Assembly: GCA_017466065.1 (NCBI GenBank)
Contig: JAFTUV010000018.1
Location: 1 to 64,000, forward strand
From: Bacteroidaceae bacterium
GTDB taxonomy: Bacteria; Bacteroidota; Bacteroidia; Bacteroidales; Bacteroidaceae
DNA: 64,000 bases
Direction: 5' to 3'
The position numbers were made by a program, and so were the translations under genes. The stretch's first letter is position 1. Each line of letters begins with the position of its first letter. Positions 23,561 to 31,868 of this stretch are shown one piece after another. The notes under the pieces were generated by a model, which saw nothing but the letters and a program-made list of their open reading frames with translations, was not told where the DNA came from and searched no databases.

Positions 23561-26500
23561 CTATTTTATTATGAATTGTCCGAAGAATTTTTGAGTTGCA
23601 CTGTTTATAGAGTATATATACACACCTGTCGGGAGGGTACCAAGCTCAACATCGGCAGTGTCGCTGCCGGGCAGTATCACTTTGCGCAGAAGCTGCTGCC
23701 CCTTCATCCCGTGGATAGTGAGGGTGGCCTCTGCATTAAGGCCTGTGGTTACCAGCGACAGGTTCTCACCGCGCGAGAGTATCGTGTTTCTTACGCCCAC
23801 CTCTCCCACAAGGCTTTTGTCGATGCCTGTGGTGCTGCCATCGATTACTATCATTTCGTTTATGGTGCGCGACGATGTTCCGGCAGGGGTGGTAACGGTG
23901 AGTGTTATATCGTATCTGCCGGGGTTGCCGAATATTACTCGCGGATTGCGCACATTGGCATTACTCACATATTGCGGCTGGGGCGAGAAACTCCAATGCC
24001 ACTCGGTATTCTCGTCCTGACGGACAATGCTGTAACTATCGAAGCAGACCTCCTTTTGCGGGTTGGAGGTGAGGTTGCCGCTACCCAGATTCAAGGCCAT
24101 TGGCTGTGGAACGGCTATAAAATCGCGATGAAAGAGAGGAGCCTCCCACAAGCCCTGATTGGTTGCCATACGCAGCACCGCATCCTTGTAGAAGGGAACC
24201 ACTTTTGAGATGCGTGCACCGGGGTTAAGCCCACCCGAATAGTCGATGAAACTATCCATGGAATTATCGCGGAAATAGACACTCGCGCCATCGTAACTTG
24301 TTACATAGCAGCTGCCGTGCTCGTCGCCCACAAGGATAATCTGATGTACCCGCATACCCGACAGATTGGCAAGGTCGAACGGTACCCAACTGTTGCCGCC
24401 GTCGAAACTCTCGCGCACGGCACCATAGGCATCGTTGCAAATTACAAGCAGATGGTCTTCGTCGTTAGGGTCCACCACCACGCGGGTATAGTGCAGCCCG
24501 TCGCCAAGCTCGGGGAAAGGTTGCGAGGGGCATACGGCGAAGCTCTCACCGCCATCGTCGGAACGCCACACGTTCCAATTTCCCGAAATATATACACGGT
24601 TGGGATTACTGCGGGCAAACTCGTAGCTGTAAAACTCCTCGCCCTCACTGTCGAATACCTTTTGGAACGAAGCCCCTTCGTCGTAGGAGAGATAACCCTC
24701 CCAAGTGTTGGTCATATCCTGCAAGAACACTTTCAGGGCATAGCGCGGGTCGGTGGCAATTTCGCCGTTTATGCGCAGTACCTCGTAGGGTTTCTTCTCG
24801 CTGAACCAAGTGCGGTAATCCTCCTCTATTGTGCCGTCGAGCTCACGCGGCATTATGCGTGTGGCAGCATCGGTGAAATAAACTTTCCAAGGATTGCTCT
24901 TCATCACATAGCCTGTGGCAATCTCCACACCTCCAACGTGGAGCGTATTGCCCTCGCCGTATGTGGCCGCGTGAACAACATCGCCATTGTGCCAACGACC
25001 GGCAGCCATCACATCCTCGTTCCAGCCCACTCCGAGGCCTTGATAATCCGAAGCGTATATACCATCGTAGCGGTCCTCGCCTTTCGTTTCGAAAAAGTCG
25101 CGCGAGTATTTTATTCCACCGTCGTTGCATATCCAAGTGTCGCCACAGGGGTGAGTGGCAAAATCCTGTATGTCGCAGTGCATCCAATCGTTGCGCTGAT
25201 AGCCGCCAATGCCGTGGTCGCGATAATTGCAGGTACCCTCCTCGGTTGAACGATAGAGCGAGCAGAGGCCGAAAAGAACGTGCGCGGGATTTTGTGCCGA
25301 CGCGCCTATCATCATATCAAAATAGCCCTGACCGCCACTCTCGTCCATTATGGGCGAGAAGGTGTTGTCCCAGTGCCAACTGCCTTTGTTCACAGTCTTG
25401 TCCTCCCAAGTATCGCCGCCATCTTTCGACAGAAGAATGTATGGAGTGCCTGTTCCGCCGAGCGGGCCGCGGTCCTGCCCCCACTGGTCGCAGGTTACAA
25501 GGGTATATACATAATTCTCGCCGCCGGGGGCCTCGCTCACAGCCAAACGGCCGCATATCATCATATATACGGGCAGTTCCTTTTGCTGCCAGCTTAAACC
25601 CGCATCGTCCGAAACATATATGCCTGCCCACGGGCCCACAGTTTCGCGACGCACAAGATATATGCGCGAGGGGTTGCCCGGTTGCAGTTCGTGGTCGAAA
25701 CAGGGACCGGGGAGAGTGCAGGAAAATGACTCTCCGCCGTTGGAGGAGATATAAAAGCCTCCACCGGAATTATCGTCGGTGGTGCCACCCGCTGCAACGG
25801 TTATGCGATTGGTGTCGAGCGGGTCGATGCGTATGGAGTTTACACGGTTGGAAATGTCGCCGCAGCGCACCCAGCTGTTGCCGCCATCCACGCTCTTCCA
25901 CAGCCACGGACCGCCACCCACATACACGGTATTCTTGTCGGCGGGGTGAACGGCTATGCTGTATATGGGGCCACCGAAATTATGCTGTGGAGCGCAAGCC
26001 TGCCACGAGGCTCCGTGGTCCACGGTTTTAAAGACCACACCCGCTTCGGTACCACAGTAGAGCGTCGCACTGTCGCTCAGGCTCACCGCGATGCGGAACA
26101 CACACACTTGCGAGTCCTTGCGCTTTACCTCGCCGTTCCTATTCTCGTATGTGCGATTGGGGCCTATATTGCGCCACAGTTGTCCTGTTCCGGCGGCACG
26201 GGTGAGGCCTGCGGAGGCGGTGCGGCGATTCATTGAATCGACCTTTGCCCGGTATTCCTCCATCGTGGGCAGCACAATCGTTCCATCTTGGGCAACGTAG
26301 GCACGATAGGCACTCATCCAACGGCGGTAGAAATTATAGGCCTGCTTGTTGTCCACCGTCTTTACGCGGACATCAACGTCGCTTGCCTTCCACTCCTCGA
26401 AGAGGCGCTGCATCTCCTTGAAATTGACACCCGATGGATTTTCGGCAATAGCCTGCATCCACTCCGGCGCTCCCAAAGGAAGCGGCTCGGCCATATAGGG

Positions 26501-26629
26501 GTTAAAAACTTGTTTACGATTGTTTGACACCTTTGATGTGTCCGGCTGAACAATGGAATTGCTTTCCTGTGCATTCATCGTGAGGAAAGCCGAAAGACCA
26601 GCAGCCAAAAGAATAGTTGTTGGTTTCAT
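23561..26629 (-). CDS. large secreted beta-propeller protein with T9SS sorting domain (first paralogue)
   Basis: This 1022-residue protein has a signal peptide (MKPTTILLAAGLSAFLTMNA) and the same architecture as the next gene product: N-terminal helical domain (PLGAPEWMQAIAENPSGVNF), Asp-box blades (KTVDHGASWQA, KSVDGGNSWVRC, SSNGGESFSC, SKDGGDTWED, RSDDGGESFAVC), PKD-like region (YDITLTVTTPAGTS) and a T9SS type A sorting domain (LPTGVYIYSINSATQKFFG, ending FIIK). The two are tandem paralogues. The conserved N-terminal domain and the blade DGGIKYSRDFF/DGGMIYSNDFF blocks suggest a shared ligand. It is the first gene of the minus-strand unit, and a small GC-rich hairpin lies 13 bases before its start codon. 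Ligand or enzymatic activity unknown. Confidence 0.85.
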   Translation of the reverse strand: MKPTTILLAAGLSAFLTMNAQESNSIVQPDTSKVSNNRKQVFNPYMAEPLPLGAPEWMQAIAENPSGVNFKEMQRLFEEWKASDVDVRVKTVDNKQAYNFYRRWMSAYRAYVAQDGTIVLPTMEEYRAKVDSMNRRTASAGLTRAAGTGQLWRNIGPNRTYENRNGEVKRKDSQVCVFRIAVSLSDSATLYCGTEAGVVFKTVDHGASWQACAPQHNFGGPIYSIAVHPADKNTVYVGGGPWLWKSVDGGNSWVRCGDISNRVNSIRIDPLDTNRITVAAGGTTDDNSGGGFYISSNGGESFSCTLPGPCFDHELQPGNPSRIYLVRRETVGPWAGIYVSDDAGLSWQQKELPVYMMICGRLAVSEAPGGENYVYTLVTCDQWGQDRGPLGGTGTPYILLSKDGGDTWEDKTVNKGSWHWDNTFSPIMDESGGQGYFDMMIGASAQNPAHVLFGLCSLYRSTEEGTCNYRDHGIGGYQRNDWMHCDIQDFATHPCGDTWICNDGGIKYSRDFFETKGEDRYDGIYASDYQGLGVGWNEDVMAAGRWHNGDVVHAATYGEGNTLHVGGVEIATGYVMKSNPWKVYFTDAATRIMPRELDGTIEEDYRTWFSEKKPYEVLRINGEIATDPRYALKVFLQDMTNTWEGYLSYDEGASFQKVFDSEGEEFYSYEFARSNPNRVYISGNWNVWRSDDGGESFAVCPSQPFPELGDGLHYTRVVVDPNDEDHLLVICNDAYGAVRESFDGGNSWVPFDLANLSGMRVHQIILVGDEHGSCYVTSYDGASVYFRDNSMDSFIDYSGGLNPGARISKVVPFYKDAVLRMATNQGLWEAPLFHRDFIAVPQPMALNLGSGNLTSNPQKEVCFDSYSIVRQDENTEWHWSFSPQPQYVSNANVRNPRVIFGNPGRYDITLTVTTPAGTSSRTINEMIVIDGSTTGIDKSLVGEVGVRNTILSRGENLSLVTTGLNAEATLTIHGMKGQQLLRKVILPGSDTADVELGTLPTGVYIYSINSATQKFFGQFIIK

Positions 26630-26641
26630 TGTGAGTCGACC

Positions 26642-26656
26642 GGGGAGGAGCTCCCC
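26642..26656 (-). promoter_or_regulatory. short GC-rich hairpin in the 5' leader of the beta-propeller operon
   Basis: GGGGAG (26642-26647) and CTCCCC (26651-26656) are reverse complements around a 3-base loop. On the minus strand this hairpin sits 13-27 bases upstream of the ATG at 26629, in an otherwise very AT-rich leader, where it could affect ribosome loading. No exact TAnnTTTG element was found upstream. Confidence 0.4.
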
Positions 26657-26761
26657 TATGTTTTATAAATTAGTATTAGTTTTTGCAATTTTAAGTAAAA
26701 ATTTAAAAAAGAACATAGAAAATAGAAACAAATTGACATCAAAAAACCTTTTTTAACAAAT

Positions 26762-26802
26762 TTCTGCGCCTATCGATTTTTTTAGGTTCGATAGGCGCAG
26801 AA
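26762..26802 (-). terminator. 15-bp hairpin after metY
   Basis: Bases 26762-26776 and 26788-26802 are exact reverse complements with an 11-base loop, 12 bases past the stop of metY on the minus strand. A T-rich stretch follows on the minus strand (TTTGTTAAAAAAGG). Confidence 0.8.
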
Positions 26803-26813
26803 GATTTTTCAAT

Positions 26814-28103
26814 TTATACCTTTTCCAGAGCTTGTGAGAGGTCGGCAAGAATATCATCAATATGTTCGGTACCCACAGAAAGACGCACCGTAGAGGGCGT
26901 GATGTGCTGGGCTTCCAATTCTTGGGGCGAAAGTTGCGAATGGGTTGTGGTATAAGGGTGAATTACAAGACTTTTCACATCGGCAACATTGGCGAGGAGA
27001 GAAAAAATTTCCAACGCATCTATAAAGCGCCAAGCACCATCCTGCCCACCACGTATTTCAAAAGTAAATATGCTGGCACCTCCATTAGGGAAATACTTGT
27101 TATATAATGCGTGTGAGGGATGTTCGCGCAATGCCGGGTGATTAACACGCAACACTTTTGGGTGGTTTTTCAAGAATTCAACAACCTTCAAGGCATTCTC
27201 CATATGGCGTGCAACGCGCAGCGAAAGAGTTTCAAGCCCTTGCAATAGGATAAAAGCGTTGAATGGAGAAATTGTAGCCCCGGTGTCGCGCAGAAGAACG
27301 GCGCGTATGCGAGTTACAAAGGCGGCGGCACCTGCAACATCGGCAAAGACCGCACCGTGATAACTTGGGTCGGGCTTTGCAAGAGTGGGGAATTTTTCGG
27401 GGTGGGCTTTCCAATTGAAACGCCCGCTATCAACAATCACACCTCCTAACGAAGTGCCGTGACCGCCTATGAATTTAGTTGCCGAATGCACAACAATATC
27501 TGCGCCATATTCTATGGGGCGCAACAAGAAGGGGGTGGCAAAAGTGTTGTCAACAATCAGGGGGACCGAATGGCGGTGAGCAACAGCAGCAACAGCAGCA
27601 ACATCCAGTACGTCGGAATTGGGGTTACCAAGCGTTTCAACAAAAACAGCCTTCGTTGTAGGAAGGATTGCAGCTTCCAATGCCGCCAGATTATTTACAT
27701 CGACAATTGTATTCTTAATGCCCTGCGTAGCAAGAGTGTTGGTTATAAGATTATAAGAACCACCATAAATATTGGAGGCTGCCACCAAGTGGTCACCTGC
27801 TTGAAGTATATTCTGCAACGCATAGGTAATTGCTGCTGCACCCGATGCTACCGCAAGGCCTGCAACGCCCCCTTCGAGCACAGCGACGCGCTCTTCCAGC
27901 ACACTCTGGGTGGAGTTTGTGAGACGACCGTAGATGTTGCCCGCGTCGCGCAGAGCGAAACGGTCGGCAGCGTGCTGCGAGTTGTGAAAGAGATACGATG
28001 CAGTTTGATAGATAGGCACTGCACGCGAATCGGTTGCCGGGTCGGCCTGCTCCTGCCCCACGTGCAACTGCAATGTTTCAAAATGAAGTTTTGTTCTATC
28101 CAT
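26814..28103 (-). CDS. metY: O-acetylhomoserine sulfhydrylase (Cys/Met metabolism PLP enzyme)
   Basis: This 429-residue PLP enzyme makes homocysteine from O-acetylhomoserine and sulfide. The N-terminus ([20 protein letters not shown]) and the block [13 protein letters not shown] are typical of MetY rather than of shorter cystathionine gamma-synthases. [20 protein letters not shown] binds PLP phosphate, and the Schiff-base Lys is in [18 protein letters not shown]. It is transcribed 48 bases downstream of cysK in the same direction, so the two sulfide-fixing enzymes form one unit under a promoter facing away from an Lrp/AsnC gene. A hairpin follows. Confidence 0.92.
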   Translation of the reverse strand: MDRTKLHFETLQLHVGQEQADPATDSRAVPIYQTASYLFHNSQHAADRFALRDAGNIYGRLTNSTQSVLEERVAVLEGGVAGLAVASGAAAITYALQNILQAGDHLVAASNIYGGSYNLITNTLATQGIKNTIVDVNNLAALEAAILPTTKAVFVETLGNPNSDVLDVAAVAAVAHRHSVPLIVDNTFATPFLLRPIEYGADIVVHSATKFIGGHGTSLGGVIVDSGRFNWKAHPEKFPTLAKPDPSYHGAVFADVAGAAAFVTRIRAVLLRDTGATISPFNAFILLQGLETLSLRVARHMENALKVVEFLKNHPKVLRVNHPALREHPSHALYNKYFPNGGASIFTFEIRGGQDGAWRFIDALEIFSLLANVADVKSLVIHPYTTTHSQLSPQELEAQHITPSTVRLSVGTEHIDDILADLSQALEKV

Positions 28104-28151
28104 AGTTCTATTATTTATAATTAAGGAGTTTATGAATTATTATATATTACT

Positions 28152-29099
28152 TTACAACGGATAATCCTCAAAGGCATAAAGGATGGTGGAGAGGTAGCGT
28201 TCACCGGTGTCGGGGAGAATTGCCACAATGGTCTTGCCGGCATTTTCATCAAGTTTCGCCAAGGATAGTGCTGCGTGGAAAGCCGCCCCGCTCGAAAAGC
28301 CCACAAGAAGCCCCTCTTTGCGACTCAACAAACGCGACGCGCGTATAGCCTCATCGTCGGTTACACGTATAATTTCATCTACTGCCGCTGCCCGGAAATT
28401 CCCCGGTACAAAGCCCGCCCCTATTCCTTGTATCTTGTGCGGACCGGCCTTTCCCCCACTCAACACCGGAGAAGCGGCAGGCTCCACAGCCACAGCCTTT
28501 ATGGAGGGATTATGCGACTTCAACCCCTCGGCAGTGCCACTTATTGTGCCTCCGGTGCCCACGCCCGCGACAAGTATATCCACCTGTCCGTCGGTGTCGC
28601 GCCATATTTCCTCGGCTGTTGTAAGAGTGTGTATTGCCGGATTTGCCGCATTATTGAATTGTTCCAGAATAATGGCATCTGTGTACTCCTCCTTCAACTC
28701 TGCGGCACGGCGTATTGCGCCTTTCATTCCTTCGCCACCGGGAGTGAGCACAAGTGTTGCACCAAAAGCCTTCAACAACAATTGTCTTTCACGACTCATT
28801 GTTTCGGGCATTGTAAGTATAAGCCTGTACCCCTTGACCGATGATACCCAAGCTAAGCCTATTCCGGTGTTGCCGCTTGTGGGTTCTATTATTATCGAAC
28901 CCTGATGCAGAAGTCCCTGCGATTCGGCCTCTTCAATCATAGCCAATGCTATGCGGTCTTTGACGCTGCCGCCCGGATTAAAACTCTCCAATTTAACTAT
29001 GAGGCGTGCCTTCAACCCCTCACTTTTTTCAATGTTCTCTACCTCCAAAAGAGGCGTGTTCCCAATCAGGGATGCTAAATTTTTACGAATATTTGCCAT
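28152..29099 (-). CDS. cysK: cysteine synthase A (O-acetylserine sulfhydrylase)
   Basis: This 315-residue PLP enzyme makes cysteine from O-acetylserine and sulfide. The start at 29099 (MANIRKNLASLIGNTPLLEV) is chosen over the longer open frame from 29213, which runs through the promoter. The Schiff-base Lys47 is in NPGGSVKDRIA, the phosphate-binding TSGNTGIGLAW and GTGGTISGTAEGL are present, and GSSGAA-type FSSGAAFHAAL closes the site. Length is normal. It is the first gene of the cysK-metY unit, divergent from the Lrp/AsnC regulator. Confidence 0.94.
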   Translation of the reverse strand: MANIRKNLASLIGNTPLLEVENIEKSEGLKARLIVKLESFNPGGSVKDRIALAMIEEAESQGLLHQGSIIIEPTSGNTGIGLAWVSSVKGYRLILTMPETMSRERQLLLKAFGATLVLTPGGEGMKGAIRRAAELKEEYTDAIILEQFNNAANPAIHTLTTAEEIWRDTDGQVDILVAGVGTGGTISGTAEGLKSHNPSIKAVAVEPAASPVLSGGKAGPHKIQGIGAGFVPGNFRAAAVDEIIRVTDDEAIRASRLLSRKEGLLVGFSSGAAFHAALSLAKLDENAGKTIVAILPDTGERYLSTILYAFEDYPL

Positions 29100-29123
29100 A
29101 ACCGTGTTATTAAAAGTTCTGCA

Positions 29124-29155
29124 CAAAAGTATTATCGCCCGAACTTTAAAACAAT
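29124..29155 (-). promoter_or_regulatory. cysK promoter: -7 TACTTTTG (29131-29124), partial -33 ATTG (29155-29152)
   Basis: On the minus strand TACTTTTG fits the -7 consensus and ATTG lies 20 bases upstream. The start codon of cysK is 25 bases past the -7 element. Confidence 0.65.
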
Positions 29156-29156
29156 A

Positions 29157-29190
29157 TTTGATGATTTTTTGGAATAAAACACTATTTTTG
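29157..29190 (+). promoter_or_regulatory. Lrp/AsnC gene promoter: -33 TTTG (29157-29160), -7 TATTTTTG (29183-29190)
   Basis: The two boxes have a 22-base spacer, slightly long. The -33 box lies next to the -33 region of the cysK promoter on the other strand, so one regulator bound between them could control both directions. Confidence 0.65.
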
Positions 29191-29260
29191 CAGCATACAC
29201 AAGAATAACACAAATAAAAAATGTGCTTTACGGCACCTTAAACAGAAAAATATTCTTTTT

Positions 29261-29722
29261 ATGGAAACACCCGATAAAGTGGATTTGCAGATTCTGCGCA
29301 CACTGCAAGACAACGCGCGGCTCACTACCAAGGAGCTTGCCTCACGAGTGAGTTTATCATCGACGCCCGTATTTGAACGCCTTAAACGCTTAGAAGCCAA
29401 CGGCTACATAAAAAAGTATATGGCAGTGCTCGATGCGGAGAAACTTAATCGCGGCTTCATTGTATTCTGCAACGTGAAGATGAGCCGCCTGAGCAAAGAG
29501 ATTGCCGAAGAATTCACGCGCATAATTAAGGAGATTCCCGAGGTTACGGAATGTTATAATATATCGGGCAGTTTCGATTATCTGCTCAAAATTCACGCTC
29601 CCGATATGAAATACTACCAGAATTTCATTCTTAACACACTGGGCACTATACCCTATTTAGGTTCGCTCGAAAGCACTTTTGTGATGGACGAGGTAAAACA
29701 CATCTATGGCATAAACCTATAA
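29261..29722 (+). CDS. Lrp/AsnC family transcriptional regulator
   Basis: This 153-residue regulator has an N-terminal helix-turn-helix (residues ~5-55: DLQILRTLQDNARLTTKELA, then SSTPVFERLKRLEANGYI) and a C-terminal RAM ligand-binding domain (VTECYNISGSFDYLLKIHA). Members bind amino acids and form octamers. It is divergent from cysK-metY with promoters that abut, so it is a natural regulator of sulfur amino acid synthesis; the effector is not known. Only five bases separate its stop from the stop of the convergent EnvC-like gene, with no room for a separate terminator. Confidence 0.93.
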   Translation: METPDKVDLQILRTLQDNARLTTKELASRVSLSSTPVFERLKRLEANGYIKKYMAVLDAEKLNRGFIVFCNVKMSRLSKEIAEEFTRIIKEIPEVTECYNISGSFDYLLKIHAPDMKYYQNFILNTLGTIPYLGSLESTFVMDEVKHIYGINL

Positions 29723-29727
29723 GGCAG

Positions 29728-31011
29728 CTATCTTATCTTCAACCACTGCATAGGGTTGAGCTTGGCCTTTTCGTTGCGCAGCTGGAAGAGGAGGCGTGTG
29801 TGCCCCGACGCATCGGTGGAGACGGTGCCTATAATGTCGCCGGCCGATAGCTTGTCGCCCTCTTTAACCACAATATCGTCCAAACGGCAATAAACGGTGA
29901 TATACTTGCCGTGACGCACAAGCACAAAGGCAAAATCGCCCTGACGGATTACCGAGGTTACCTTGCCGGCAAAGATGCAGCGGGCTTTTGCCCCACGCTC
30001 ACCGCCAAGAGTGATGCCGCCGTAATCTATCTGCACATTACCCTTGCCCACGACACCCTTTTGCGGCCCGAAATTGCTCACAATGTGATAGGGGCCGGTG
30101 ATGGGAACGGGCAGCTTGCCTTTATTCTGTGCAAAGGAGCCGCTCATCTCTTTCACTCCTGCATCCTCGGCAACAACGGGCTTGGACGGCTCGGCTTTTT
30201 CGGCTTTGCCACCCTTCTTTTTGGAAGAGGCTTTATTTGCCGCAGCCTTGCGGGCGGCTGCCTCACGGGCCTTCTGCGCGGCAATTTCACGGTCGATGGC
30301 ACGTTCAATCTCGGCATTCAGTTTTTGCAGTTGCTTGCGGCGGGAGGCGAGCTCTTTTTCTACTTTGCGCGACTCTTTTTTAAGTTCCGACACAAGGGAG
30401 CGTTGCTTCTCTTCGAGCAGTTGGAGTGCCTTGCGTTGGTGTGTCTGCTCGTCGAGCGACACTTTTTTTGTGGCAAGCGTGCTGTCGAGTTCATTCTTTT
30501 TCAGTTGCAGTGCCGCTATTGCCTCTTTAAGTTCCTCGCCCTTGCGTTTGTGGGCCTGCATATATTGACGGGCGTAACGGTAACGGCGTATCATTGAGTT
30601 AAAGTCGTCGGCCGAGATTACAAAGAGCAGTTTATCTTGGAAACTGCCGTGACGGCGTGTGCGTTTGAGTGCCGAGGCATATTCGCTCTTCGACTTATCG
30701 ACATTCTTCTCTTTCTCGGCTACCTCTTTATTCAATTTGTCAATCTCGCCATTGAGCACATCAACCTCGCTCACAAGCATATTTATAAGCTCCTTGCGCT
30801 CTTTTATCTGCGCAGTGAGAAGGTCGAGATTGTGCAGCTTGCTTTTTATGTCTTTTTTCGACGAGAGAAGGATATTCTCCTTTTGTGCAATTTCCTTTTG
30901 CAGAGTGCCCACCTTGGTGCGCATTTTCTTTATTTCGGCTGTTTGTGCCACTGCCGAAAGGGAGAGGGAAAGGAGGAGAAGAAGGAGAAGGAGTCTTTGA
31001 GTGTGCCGCAT
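29728..31011 (-). CDS. EnvC-like murein hydrolase activator with degenerate M23 domain
   Basis: This 427-residue protein has a signal peptide ([20 protein letters not shown]), a long coiled coil (about residues 25-250, with KREGEEL-type heptads), a basic low-complexity linker (KAAANKASSKKKGGKAEKAE) and a C-terminal LytM/M23 fold (~299-427). The fold lacks two zinc ligands: the HxxxD motif reads NVQIDYGG and the final HxH reads LLFQL, while VRHGKYITVYCRLDD keeps the third region. Such proteins do not cut peptidoglycan but activate amidases at division, as EnvC does. It is the last gene of the dut-TPR-DUF4292-EnvC block common in Bacteroidales. Confidence 0.87.
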   Translation of the reverse strand: MRHTQRLLLLLLLLSLSLSAVAQTAEIKKMRTKVGTLQKEIAQKENILLSSKKDIKSKLHNLDLLTAQIKERKELINMLVSEVDVLNGEIDKLNKEVAEKEKNVDKSKSEYASALKRTRRHGSFQDKLLFVISADDFNSMIRRYRYARQYMQAHKRKGEELKEAIAALQLKKNELDSTLATKKVSLDEQTHQRKALQLLEEKQRSLVSELKKESRKVEKELASRRKQLQKLNAEIERAIDREIAAQKAREAAARKAAANKASSKKKGGKAEKAEPSKPVVAEDAGVKEMSGSFAQNKGKLPVPITGPYHIVSNFGPQKGVVGKGNVQIDYGGITLGGERGAKARCIFAGKVTSVIRQGDFAFVLVRHGKYITVYCRLDDIVVKEGDKLSAGDIIGTVSTDASGHTRLLFQLRNEKAKLNPMQWLKIR

Positions 31012-31046
31012 TTTATTCTTGTTTATGTGTAGGGAGAAGTGTGTTG

Positions 31047-31868
31047 TTATTTGCCGCCCAATGCTTCGAGAAGGCTTGTCGCCGATACTTTCTTATAGGA
31101 AGAGGATGGGGCGGTTGCGCTATATTCGAGTGTTTCGTTCACATTGTTGAGCAGGAGGGATAGTTTTACGGGGGCAGCCGAGCCGCTCAGCATAAGGGTG
31201 ATGCTGTGGGGAAAGAGTTTTTCTCCCACCGGACGGAAGCCTTCGTACAGACAGGTTACGGCGGTGCCGTTGCCGTGTGTTCCCACACTCTTCACAAGCA
31301 GGCCGCTGCTTTTTACTATATAGTAGTCGTAGGTTATCCCATCGGCTTTGTGCGAGAGGCGCAGGGTGTCGCCTGTGAAGGTTATATTCATTGCGCGCAG
31401 CGATTCGTCTGCCGGCTTTGTTGCCGGCAGGTTCACTTTATTCTGCAACACCGATTCGAGAAGGGTGTAGTTGAGCCCCAATTGCTGCAAAAGCGATACA
31501 TTGCTGTAATGTACCATAGAGTACTCCTTTTTTAGGCGGTTCATCATAAGCACATAGAGTGGCGAGAATTCCACACGGGCCACTTCGAAGAGCCCGAGGG
31601 GGGTTACACTCATTTGGATGCCCTCGCCCTCTTTAAGGCGCAAGGTTCCTTGCGAAGAGATATTCTTGCCGATTGTCTCGAATGTGAGTTTCATCTTGGT
31701 GGAATATCCTGCCGGTGCTCCTTGGATTGCTTGCATTGCCTTTATTTCGGAAAGGGGAATGGCGGGTGCCGCGTCGGCCGTCTGTGCGGTTTTGGTGGAC
31801 TTGCACCCTACAAGCAGAATTGCCGATAATAGCAGCAGAAGCAGGATGGTGTTATTTCTTTTTGCCAT
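31047..31868 (-). CDS. DUF4292 lipoprotein
   Basis: This 273-residue protein has a lipoprotein signal (LLLSAILLVGCKSTK) with the lipidated Cys at about residue 22. The mature part matches the DUF4292 pattern of Bacteroidota: an N-terminal A..Y.TKMKL.F...GK, SSQGTLRLKEGEGIQMSVTP, then RLKKEYSMVHYSN and a LolB/LolA-like beta-sheet. The fold suggests a lipid-handling or outer-membrane biogenesis role. It overlaps the TPR gene by 17 bases, pointing to translational coupling. Confidence 0.85.
   Translation of the reverse strand: MAKRNNTILLLLLLSAILLVGCKSTKTAQTADAAPAIPLSEIKAMQAIQGAPAGYSTKMKLTFETIGKNISSQGTLRLKEGEGIQMSVTPLGLFEVARVEFSPLYVLMMNRLKKEYSMVHYSNVSLLQQLGLNYTLLESVLQNKVNLPATKPADESLRAMNITFTGDTLRLSHKADGITYDYYIVKSSGLLVKSVGTHGNGTAVTCLYEGFRPVGEKLFPHSITLMLSGSAAPVKLSLLLNNVNETLEYSATAPSSSYKKVSATSLLEALGGK

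Noticed and set aside
20521..26629. Sialidase function for the Asp-box propellers
   Set aside because: Asp boxes alone do not show sialidase activity, and the FRIP motif and arginine triad were not seen.
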